This document shows, piece by piece, positions 1 to 6,058 of a stretch of DNA of 6,956 bases. Source of the DNA: Fidelibacterota bacterium (lineage in GTDB: Bacteria; Fidelibacterota; UBA2242); contig JAUSPJ010000136.1 in assembly GCA_030655795.1 (NCBI GenBank), forward strand, positions 1 to 6,956. The letters run 5' to 3'. The notes below the pieces were generated by a model. It was not told where the DNA came from. It did no database searches and saw nothing but the letters and a program-made list of their open reading frames with translations. The translations under genes and the position numbers were made by a program. How positions within the stretch are numbered: position 1 is the stretch's first letter; every line of letters begins with the position of its first letter.

Positions 1-1
1 A

Positions 2-448
2 AATGCTGATCCGCAGGGATCGGGATATCAGGTTATCCAGTCTCAGGTAGCGATCGGATCCGGGGGCCTGTTTGGAAAAGGAATCGGCAACGGACCCCAA
101 ACTCACTTAAAGTTCCTGCCTGAACAGCACAACGATTTTATTTTTTCCGTTGTCGGTGAGGAATATGGGTTTGTCGGGGTTATCGTCGTTCTGCTCATGT
201 TTTTCATTCTGATATCGCTCCTGATAAGTGTCGCGTATCGCCTGCGCGACCGGTTCAGCTCGCTGGTGGTGATTGGGGTAATGAGCGTTTTGTTTTTTCA
301 TGTATTTATCAATATTGCCATGACAGTGGGGCTTATGCCGGTTACGGGATTGCCGTTACCCTTTTTAAGTTACGGAGGTTCATTTATCATCAGCTGCTTT
401 TTGATGGTGGGCCTGGTCTTCAATATCAGTCTGGAACGCCGCCGCTAA
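2..448 (+). CDS. rodA: Rod shape-determining protein RodA, SEDS peptidoglycan glycosyltransferase (C-terminal part, 5' end outside window)
   Basis: This is the C-terminal 148 codons of a SEDS-family (FtsW/RodA/SpoVE) integral membrane protein. The family polymerises lipid II into glycan strands; RodA does this in the elongasome with a class B PBP. The reading frame is open from base 2, and the first visible residues already match the family (NADPQGSGYQVIQSQVAIGSGG, with the typical GSGGLFGKG and FLPEQHNDFIFSVVGEE blocks). These are followed by three hydrophobic segments and the signature GLPLPFLSYGGS near the end. LPEQHNDFIF is closer to RodA than to FtsW, which usually has a shorter PEAHTDFIF-type block, so RodA is favoured. 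The protein ends in a short basic tail (ERRR) at a TAA. A PBP2 gene (mrdA) would be expected upstream but cannot be seen. The nearest neighbour downstream, cpoB-like, also fits an envelope-growth cluster. Confidence 0.95.
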   Translation, partial: NADPQGSGYQVIQSQVAIGSGGLFGKGIGNGPQTHLKFLPEQHNDFIFSVVGEEYGFVGVIVVLLMFFILISLLISVAYRLRDRFSSLVVIGVMSVLFFHVFINIAMTVGLMPVTGLPLPFLSYGGSFIISCFLMVGLVFNISLERRR

Positions 449-545
449 ATGCCTAAAATAAAGTAAATTACCATTTGTTTTATTAACGGAATTTCGTAGC
501 TTTAGCCGCTGGATTTCATGTACAATTTTTATTAGAAGAATTATT
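449..545 (+). promoter_or_regulatory. Intergenic gap after rodA; candidate promoter for the downstream gene block
   Basis: This 97-nt AT-rich gap is the only true intergenic space in the window and so the likeliest place for a promoter of the seven genes that follow. Two weak candidates are visible. The first is TTTG at 474-477 and TAGCTTTA at 497-504, separated by 19 nt. This resembles the Bacteroidota primary-sigma pattern (TTTG, about 19 nt, TAnnTTTG) with one mismatch. The second is TACAAT at 521-526, a good sigma-70-type -10 box, but with no recognisable -35 at the right distance and very little room before the ATG at 546. A purine-rich AGAAGAA at 534-540 can serve as a weak ribosome-binding site for the next gene. 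No stem-loop with a T-tract is present, so I see no intrinsic terminator for rodA and read-through is possible. Confidence 0.3.
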
Positions 546-1415
546 ATGAAAAACAAAAAATTGCTCTTGAGTATCGTTTCCATCGCAGGTGTTTGCCTGT
601 TTTGTATGTCGCTTGGGACACGTACGATTGCTAAGCCAAAAACGAAGGATGCCGGCCAGAATGAGGAGTTGACTAAGCTTCAGACTCAGGTTGAAAACAT
701 TGAGCAGAAACTGAATAAGACAGTTAAATTGGTGAACAGCCTGTCCGGTAAAGTTAAAGACCTTGGCAGTGTTAAGCATATTCCGGATAGCTACGGCGGT
801 CAGATCAACAAACTGGATAGCGCTCTGCATGTTCTGGAATCGGTGACAGCTGCATTGAGTCATGATCTAGTGAAACTGCAGCGGCAGGTTTCGCAAAATG
901 CCCGGCGCGCGAGTTATACGGACAGTATCAATTTTGAGATTTTATCCCAACTGGTGATTTTGGAGAACCGGATTGTGTCCCTGGGGGCCAGTTTAAGTGA
1001 AACCAAGTCCATCGCGAATACCGGACCGGTATCTCCTAAACCGGTTTCCGGCGGAAGTTATCGGGATCGCTATCTGCAGGCGCTGACATTTCATCAGAAT
1101 GGTAACAATGAAGAATCAATCGGGCTGTTCCGACAGCTGTTAAATGAGGATAAATATCATGAATTAGCCGATAATGCCCAGTACTGGACTGGGGAATGTT
1201 TTTATTCGATGAAACAATATCAACGTGCGATCGTAGAATTCGAGAAAGTATTTGCATTCAAGAATAGCAACAAAGAGGATGATGCACAATTTAAACTCGG
1301 ATTATGTTATGCGGCTATGGGCGAGCGAGACAAGGCGATTGATGAATTTCAGCGATTGATTGATTACTATCCCCAGAGTGAATTTGTGAAGAACGCTAAA
1401 CAATTTGTGAAATAG
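546..1415 (+). CDS. CpoB/YbgF-like periplasmic protein: signal peptide, coiled coil, C-terminal TPR repeats
   Basis: The 289-residue protein has the architecture of CpoB (YbgF), a periplasmic factor that in Escherichia coli links outer-membrane constriction by Tol-Pal with PBP1B peptidoglycan synthesis. Residues 1-29 form a Sec signal peptide: KNKK, a hydrophobic core, and likely cleavage after TIA. Cys17 and Cys20 lie inside the core but lack a proper lipobox, so a lipoprotein is unlikely. Residues about 38-155 are heptad-rich helix with breaks, consistent with coiled coil. A Pro/Gly linker (about 159-171) leads into SYRDRYLQAL and about three TPR units (173-206, 208-240, 243-280), including the typical ADNAQYWTGECFY and AQFKLGLCY helices. 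The family match rests on the order coiled coil, linker, TPR and on these motifs. No tol or pal gene is visible; the neighbour is rodA instead. The next gene starts 6 nt after the stop. The start is supported by AGAAG just upstream and by the intact signal peptide. Confidence 0.8.
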   Translation: MKNKKLLLSIVSIAGVCLFCMSLGTRTIAKPKTKDAGQNEELTKLQTQVENIEQKLNKTVKLVNSLSGKVKDLGSVKHIPDSYGGQINKLDSALHVLESVTAALSHDLVKLQRQVSQNARRASYTDSINFEILSQLVILENRIVSLGASLSETKSIANTGPVSPKPVSGGSYRDRYLQALTFHQNGNNEESIGLFRQLLNEDKYHELADNAQYWTGECFYSMKQYQRAIVEFEKVFAFKNSNKEDDAQFKLGLCYAAMGERDKAIDEFQRLIDYYPQSEFVKNAKQFVK

Positions 1416-1421
1416 AGTTAT

Positions 1422-2258
1422 ATGATTAAAAGAATATATTTTTTAACATCCGAGATTGTGCCATTTGCCGAAAGCTATCAGCTTGCGACATTTTCTAAAG
1501 AAATACCGATTGTGTTCAACGAACGAAAATATGATTTTCGCCTGATGATGCCGAAATATTCATTTATCAGTGAACGACGCTATATTCTGCGTGAAGTGAT
1601 CCGCCTTCGGGACATGGACCTTCGGTATCAAAACAAAACGATTAAAGCCAGTGTCAAATCGGCTTTCATACCCAATACTAAAGTGCAGGTTTATTTTCTG
1701 GAACACGATGACTACTATTCAAACGAAGCGCCTGATCTGTATGAGGAATCCGATTCCGAATTTGGTCATAACGCATTGCGATTTGGATATTTTGCATCAG
1801 CCGCGCTGACAACTCTGAATTATTTACGCTGGAAACCCGAGGTAATCATTCTGAATGACTGGCAGATGAGTCTGATTCCATTAATGATTAAATCCGGACT
1901 TTTGGACAATTCCTATTTTAACGATGTTAAAATACTCCAAATTCTTCACTCAAAAAGTCCCCTTTCCAACTATCTGCTTGACGATTATAAAAAAATCGGT
2001 TTGACGGATTTGGACAGTGATCTGATTGGAAAAAATAAAAAGATGAATTGTGTTGCCGCAGCGAATAAGCTCAGCGATCATACCTTGCTGATAAATACCG
2101 ACAAGGATTTAGAGAAATCCTATACGGCAGATTCGGTATTTAAAAACCTGTTCGGCAAAGATAAATCGAAAGTATCGACCTATAACCTAAAAAGCGAATC
2201 TCCGGAAGAATGGCAGAATTTAGCAGATGAAATTATTAAAATCGTGGAACAGTTATAA
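1422..2258 (+). CDS. Short glycogen/starch synthase-like protein (GT5 N-terminal domain only), probably not catalytic
   Basis: This 278-residue protein begins like a GT5 glycogen/starch synthase: beta strand KRIYFLTSE, then VPFA, and further on RLMMPKYSFISERR. It also keeps the later N-domain landmarks: an acidic aromatic segment around residues 94-112, HNALRFGYFASAAL (116-129) and PEVIILNDWQMSL (139-151), which corresponds to the family PDvvHaHDWh block. Two things required for activity are missing. The KTGGL loop that binds ADP-glucose reads ESYQL at residues 17-21. The whole C-terminal Rossmann half, with its Glu nucleophile-site motifs, is absent (true GlgA has roughly 475-500 residues). 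The product is cytoplasmic, with no signal peptide. I recall similar short 'glycogen/starch synthase' proteins of about 270 residues in Bacteroidota, which argues against recent decay. A scaffold, sensor or regulatory role is possible but unproven. The ATG lies 6 nt after the cpoB-like stop with only a weak ribosome-binding site, suggesting translational coupling. The 3' end overlaps the next open frame. Confidence 0.72.
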   Translation: MIKRIYFLTSEIVPFAESYQLATFSKEIPIVFNERKYDFRLMMPKYSFISERRYILREVIRLRDMDLRYQNKTIKASVKSAFIPNTKVQVYFLEHDDYYSNEAPDLYEESDSEFGHNALRFGYFASAALTTLNYLRWKPEVIILNDWQMSLIPLMIKSGLLDNSYFNDVKILQILHSKSPLSNYLLDDYKKIGLTDLDSDLIGKNKKMNCVAAANKLSDHTLLINTDKDLEKSYTADSVFKNLFGKDKSKVSTYNLKSESPEEWQNLADEIIKIVEQL

Positions 2259-3531
2259 GAACCATAAACGTCGGCCTGGACGTTTGACGCCCAGACAGCT
2301 TCAATCTCCAATATTTAATTTTTGTAAGGTTGCCCTTTTGACGATCCTGATGATTATAGCTGCCTGTGAAGAGAAAATACCAACCATTCAGAATCGCGGT
2401 GATTTTTATGATATTGATACGTTAACAATACCCGCCGATTCTATGAATTTTGCACAGGCCGTTGTAAATCCAGGTATCGGACGATCCGGCGTACTGTATA
2501 TTGGAAACGATAAGAATGTCTTCGCCTACACACTATTAAAATTTGGGAAATTAGATAACTATCTGCCGGATTCTATTGATGAATTCATTTCTCTGAAATT
2601 GAATTTGAGAAGCGGGCACCAGTATAGCCTGAACGATCTGTCAAGTGATTCGGTGATGATCGGTATATTCCATTTGAAAAACAATGGCGTTGATCCCTGG
2701 ACTGAAGACAGCAGCAATGTGAACAATTTCAATATTAATGATAATGATTATTCTTATGAACTCTTGACTGAATTCAGCTATTCCGATTCGGATACCGTCG
2801 TTATTGATTTGGATCCGGGCCTGGTCTCTCAGTGGTATGACAGTGACAGTACCAATAATAATTATACCCTGGTATTTATGCAGTCCGACACAAACATCGC
2901 GGCTGTTCAGGCATTCCATTCAACCGAGTCGCCTTATTATCCGTGGCTGGAAGTAACCTATTATGAAGTTGGCGATACCTCTCTAAAGGTTAGTCGTATT
3001 TTGCCAACCGAAGATTTATCTATCATTAAGTATAAAAAACCGATTGAATCGTCCACTCTGTTAAATATAAATTCCGGGCGGGCGAGCTTTGGCGTGCTGT
3101 TCTTTAATTTTGAGGACACACTAACCGATGAAAATATGATAATCGCTAAAGCAGATTTGCGACTGAAAATTGATCCGATCCAGACCCAGCAATATGGTGA
3201 ATATTTTTCATTATATATAAGTTTTGCAGATTCGAATATTTTAATGTTTAATGATGTTGATTCTACTTTTTTTGTTGATCCTTCATACGATCCTCTGACT
3301 GAGTCTGATAGAAAAATATTCAATGTGAGTAGTTCGGTTGATAGTGTAGTAATAGATATCAAGTCCCTTCTGCAATTGACAACTAGCTATGAAGATATTA
3401 AAAACTACGGAATTGTACTCTATACCGTTCCGACGTTTTCGAATATTTCAACACTTAGTCTGTACAATGCTTCCGACCAGAATCCGGCCTTTCGTCCATC
3501 TCTTCGGATTTTAACGATGAAAGAACAGTAG
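2227..3531 (+). CDS. Lipoprotein with two tandem beta-rich (DNRLRE/DUF4270-like) halves
   Basis: The reading frame gives up to 434 residues. A hydrophobic segment (about 34-46) ends in a good lipobox, IAAC, placing the lipidated Cys at residue 47, followed by EEK. Acid residues after the Cys fit outer-membrane or surface sorting in Bacteroidota-like cells. The mature protein is Asp/Ser/Asn/Tyr-rich and predicted mostly beta strand. It looks internally duplicated. In the first half (about 87-246), FAYTLLKF, LKLNLRSG, DTVVIDLDPGLV and YTLVFMQ end in YPWLEVTY. In the second half (about 280-430), SFGVLFFNF, ADLRLKI, DSVVIDIKSLL and YGIVLYT end in FRPSLRIL. This resembles the DNRLRE/TGF-beta-propeptide-like carbohydrate-binding fold and DUF4270 lipoproteins, but I did not confirm either by search. 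The start is uncertain. ATG 2227 overlaps the previous gene by 32 nt and gives an unusually long basic leader; TTG 2284 would give a more normal signal peptide of 27 residues before the Cys. The barrel gene starts 4 nt after the stop. Confidence 0.75.
   Translation: MKLLKSWNSYKNHKRRPGRLTPRQLQSPIFNFCKVALLTILMIIAACEEKIPTIQNRGDFYDIDTLTIPADSMNFAQAVVNPGIGRSGVLYIGNDKNVFAYTLLKFGKLDNYLPDSIDEFISLKLNLRSGHQYSLNDLSSDSVMIGIFHLKNNGVDPWTEDSSNVNNFNINDNDYSYELLTEFSYSDSDTVVIDLDPGLVSQWYDSDSTNNNYTLVFMQSDTNIAAVQAFHSTESPYYPWLEVTYYEVGDTSLKVSRILPTEDLSIIKYKKPIESSTLLNINSGRASFGVLFFNFEDTLTDENMIIAKADLRLKIDPIQTQQYGEYFSLYISFADSNILMFNDVDSTFFVDPSYDPLTESDRKIFNVSSSVDSVVIDIKSLLQLTTSYEDIKNYGIVLYTVPTFSNISTLSLYNASDQNPAFRPSLRILTMKEQ
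2266..2285 (+). repeat. Perfect 7-bp inverted repeat (hairpin) at the junction of the GT5-like and lipoprotein genes
   Basis: AAACGTC at 2266-2272 and GACGTTT at 2279-2285 are exact reverse complements separated by the 6-nt loop GGCCTG; a flanking U-G pair could extend the stem by one. It begins 7 nt after the stop of the GT5-like gene and covers the first bases of the alternative TTG start (2284) of the lipoprotein. There is no run of T after it, so it is not a classical intrinsic terminator. It could modulate translation initiation or mRNA stability at this gene boundary. A stem of this size also occurs by chance fairly often, so the function is a guess; only the symmetry is seen directly. 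Confidence 0.35.
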
Positions 3532-3535
3532 ACTT

Positions 3536-4744
3536 ATGATCAAGCGCATTGCCATAGTATTCCTGTTGACGTGCTCCCTCTTTGGGCAGACCTCCTACTA
3601 TTCCACCTATGGATTTGGACTGCCCTCACCTGCGATTTCCGCCCGTTACCTGGCACTGGGTCAGACAGGCATTGCCATTCCGGATTCCATCAGTCTGAAT
3701 GTATCGAATCCGGCCTTGTGGGATGGATTCATGACCACTTCGGTTCAGGGGCAGATGGGCGTTTCATCGTTCAGTACGTCCTCCGATTTACCGGGTGCGA
3801 CTCTGTCTCAATTTCTCGGGTTTTCCTTTAAGTTTCCCATCGGTAAAGATGCAGGGTTTGCAATGGGCATCATACCATATTCACGGATGAAAGGTGAAAT
3901 CAGTTATAATGATTCGATAGACTTCTACGGAGAACCGGTCAGATACAGCTCCGATGTGGACGTTGAAGGGGGAATCTCGGAATTTTTTCTGGGTGGCGGG
4001 TATCGCATCGGTGAGCGGCTCAGTCTTGGCTTGAAAACCCGTCTGTTTTTTGGCAGTTATCTGACCCGAATGGCGACGGATGTTCTTGATGACGGATCCG
4101 TTAATACCTATTACCGGAAATATGTTGTCGTAGAGGGTTCTCAGCTGGAACTGGGCGCTTACTGGATCAGTTTGAACCGAAAGCTGGAGTTGGGCGCAAC
4201 CTATACTCAGAATCTGAATTTCGATTATTATCGGTATTATGACTATTACTTCGGCGACGATACAACAACAGACGTTCAATCCCTGAAATTCCCGACTACA
4301 TTTCAATTTGGTGTGCGGCGAAAACTCGGTGAGGCGCTTGCTTTTTCCGCCGATTTTGCTTATTCGATGGTTTCGACATCATTATTTGAAGATTTCAGTG
4401 TAATAAACACTTCCTCAACACAGGACCCGTTTTGTGTAGGGATTGGACTTGAAAAACAACCGGCAATCAAGGTCAACGCATCATATTGGCAAAAGATGGC
4501 GTTCCGGGCCGGAGCATTTTATAAAACCGAAGCTATTTACCAATCCGGTAAACTAAGCGAAACCGGGATAAGTTTTGGGGTTGGCGTACCGTTTAATCAT
4601 TATTCCAACCGAATTGATTTGGCTGTCGTGGCATCGATTCGCGATGGTTTTCTTTCCGAGACAATCGGAAAAGAGAAGCTGCTGTCATTTTATGCCAGCG
4701 TTACAACAGGGGAGTTGTGGTTTAAGAGATTTAAAAGGTTTTAA
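3536..4744 (+). CDS. Predicted outer-membrane beta-barrel protein (FadL/PorV-like superfamily)
   Basis: This 402-residue protein has a clean Sec signal peptide (MIKRIAIVFLLTCSLFGQ, cleavage near residue 18-19) and no lipobox. The mature N-terminus carries ARYLALGQTGIAIPDSISL followed by SNPALW. That pattern (R..L.lGgtgiA..D......NPA) is typical of FadL-type and PorV-type outer-membrane proteins of Bacteroidota and relatives, where it lines the periplasmic end of the barrel. The remainder consists of alternating hydrophobic and polar strands such as FLGFSFKF, FFLGGGYRIG, RLSLGLKTRLFFG, LELGAYW, LELGATYTQNL, TFQFGVRRKL, IKVNASYW and GISFGVGVPF. Polar turns separate them, and the protein ends in an aromatic (FKRFKRF). 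An unusually Tyr-rich stretch, YYRYYDYYFG (231-240), is predicted to be an extracellular loop or strand edge. The exact function is not recognisable; candidates are a hydrophobic-compound channel or a shuttle for surface proteins. The gene is 4 nt from the upstream lipoprotein gene, so they may be made together and act as partners. The ATG has almost no Shine-Dalgarno sequence. Confidence 0.75.
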   Translation: MIKRIAIVFLLTCSLFGQTSYYSTYGFGLPSPAISARYLALGQTGIAIPDSISLNVSNPALWDGFMTTSVQGQMGVSSFSTSSDLPGATLSQFLGFSFKFPIGKDAGFAMGIIPYSRMKGEISYNDSIDFYGEPVRYSSDVDVEGGISEFFLGGGYRIGERLSLGLKTRLFFGSYLTRMATDVLDDGSVNTYYRKYVVVEGSQLELGAYWISLNRKLELGATYTQNLNFDYYRYYDYYFGDDTTTDVQSLKFPTTFQFGVRRKLGEALAFSADFAYSMVSTSLFEDFSVINTSSTQDPFCVGIGLEKQPAIKVNASYWQKMAFRAGAFYKTEAIYQSGKLSETGISFGVGVPFNHYSNRIDLAVVASIRDGFLSETIGKEKLLSFYASVTTGELWFKRFKRF

Positions 4745-4751
4745 TTTTAAC

Positions 4752-4759
4752 GGAAGGGG
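4752..4759 (+). promoter_or_regulatory. Strong ribosome-binding site GGAAGGGG before the TPR gene
   Basis: GGAAGGGG ends 6 nt before the ATG at 4766. It is by far the most purine-rich, best-spaced site in the window; the other internal genes start with little or no Shine-Dalgarno sequence. It fixes the start at 4766 rather than the internal ATG at 4784, and it suggests this gene is translated independently of its upstream neighbour, from which it is separated by 21 nt. Confidence 0.6.
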
Positions 4760-4765
4760 TGTGTC

Positions 4766-6052
4766 ATGAAAGATCAGCGCCTGATGCATTTGCTGGTTCT
4801 CGTTTTATTGTCAGTGACATCGATTTTTTTAAGTCAATGTATTCCGCCGGCAGATTCATCTGAAGACGCTCAGCTCGCGGCTGAACCTAAACAGGAAATT
4901 GATCGGGATAAATGTGATCTCTATCTGAATTTTGCGTATAGTTACTATCAGAACCAGAACTGGCCCAGCACGATTAAAAATTATAAAAAAATGATGGAAT
5001 ATGGCTGCCAAAAAGAGTATGCTCAGGATATCTATTCCTACTTTGGGCGTGCTTATCAGCAACTGGCCAAGACTGATCCGGTGTATTTTGACAGCGCTTT
5101 ATTTGTTTATCAGGAAGGTGAAAAATATTTACCCAATGATATGTATCTTAAAAAGAATATTGCGTACATATACCATGTTCAGGGAAAAATTGATCTGGAA
5201 ATCCGTGAATATGAAAAAATGATTGAAGTTCAGCCGGAGGATCTGGAACTGTATCGCGGTTTGAATAAATTGTGCTTCGGACAGGGACGTTTTGAGGATA
5301 TGCTCTGGGGCATTGAAAAAATATTGGAAATTCAACCCAATGACCAGCAGGCTATCAGTGATCGTTTATTAATTTTTGAAAAACTGGGAAAAGATATTAC
5401 AACTGTACGCAGAGATCAGTGGGTAAGGAATCCCAATAATGTTCGGTATGGACTGGAATATGCCGATGCTCTGTCTGATCAGCTGGAATATGACAAAGCG
5501 ATTGAGGTGCTGAAAAAGGTAACCGCTTTGGATTTACGGAGCAAGGAAGCCTGGGACAAATTAGCCGAACTTTATAAAAACCTCGGTAAATATCAGAAAG
5601 CTGTCAGTGCATACGAGCACATCAATAAAAATATTGATCCACAGGACCTGAATGTCATTGATGACATTGCCAAAATGTATTTGAATCTTTCCGATTATGA
5701 AACCGCCTACAACTGGGCGAAAAAAGCCATTGCCGTCGGTAACGCACACCTGGCGTACAAAGTGCGTGCAGATGTTCTGTTCGCAGTTGCGGAACGCCAT
5801 AGCGCAGCGCGCACGCCAATCAGTTTTGAAGATAAACTGGTTTATAAACTTGCCTACGATGACTATCTGCAAGCGAAAAAGCTGGGTGATTTCAGTGTTC
5901 AGTCCCGGATTGATTTTCTGAAAGAACATTTGATTCCAACCCGTGAAGACTGGTTTATGAATCGTTATGACGGCGCCGGCAACGAGCGCTCCGTGTATCG
6001 CCCGCGGCTGGATTGTTACAAATGGATTGACCTTAACGTCAGTAAAGACTAA
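4766..6052 (+). CDS. TPR-repeat protein, probable lipoprotein
   Basis: This 428-residue protein has a hydrophobic N-terminus (about residues 8-22) ending in FLSQC. Cys25 is probably the lipidated residue, but Gln at -1 is not canonical (Gly, Ala or Ser is usual), so lipidation is likely rather than certain. After an acidic linker (28-48), helical repeats fill most of the chain. TPR-like units are seen at about 50-80, 87-121, 125-158, 159-192, 226-257, 260-293 and 296-330; the clearest are AWDKLAELYKNLGKYQKAVSAYEHI and the NVIDDIAKMYLNLSDYETAYNWAKKAI segment. TPR arrays act as protein-binding scaffolds, and this one would face the periplasm. The C-terminal tail (about 390-428, with PTREDWFMNRYDG and RPRLDCYKWIDL) is not TPR and may be a separate conserved end. 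A role beside the lipoprotein and barrel upstream is inferred from position only. The gene lies 6 nt before rpiB. Confidence 0.8.
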   Translation: MKDQRLMHLLVLVLLSVTSIFLSQCIPPADSSEDAQLAAEPKQEIDRDKCDLYLNFAYSYYQNQNWPSTIKNYKKMMEYGCQKEYAQDIYSYFGRAYQQLAKTDPVYFDSALFVYQEGEKYLPNDMYLKKNIAYIYHVQGKIDLEIREYEKMIEVQPEDLELYRGLNKLCFGQGRFEDMLWGIEKILEIQPNDQQAISDRLLIFEKLGKDITTVRRDQWVRNPNNVRYGLEYADALSDQLEYDKAIEVLKKVTALDLRSKEAWDKLAELYKNLGKYQKAVSAYEHINKNIDPQDLNVIDDIAKMYLNLSDYETAYNWAKKAIAVGNAHLAYKVRADVLFAVAERHSAARTPISFEDKLVYKLAYDDYLQAKKLGDFSVQSRIDFLKEHLIPTREDWFMNRYDGAGNERSVYRPRLDCYKWIDLNVSKD

Positions 6053-6058
6053 AGATTA

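Noticed and set aside
521..526. TACAAT as the main sigma-70 -10 box
   Set aside because: No matching -35 hexamer lies 16-18 nt upstream, and the resulting leader would be only about a dozen bases; kept only as a weak alternative.
516..863. 115-codon open frame on the minus strand spanning the rodA-cpoB gap
   Set aside because: It covers the cpoB-like signal peptide and coiled coil in antisense and has no family features.
2266..2285. Intrinsic terminator
   Set aside because: The stem is real but only 7 bp with mixed pairs, and no T-tract follows.
2200..2300. Frameshift or truncation as the cause of the short GT5-like protein
   Set aside because: No frame downstream of the stop encodes a GT-B C-terminal domain; the following sequence is a signal peptide and lipoprotein. 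The short form looks native.
2961..3362. 133-codon open frame on the minus strand
   Set aside because: It lies wholly inside the lipoprotein gene, has no recognisable domain or ribosome-binding site, and its composition mirrors the sense strand.
3881..4306. 141-codon open frame on the minus strand
   Set aside because: It lies antisense within the barrel gene. The Ile- and Cys-rich product has no coherent motif, and the sense gene has a signal peptide and strand pattern.
5561..5929. 122-codon open frame on the minus strand
   Set aside because: It is antisense to clear TPR repeats; the product is a shadow of the helical repeat coding sequence.
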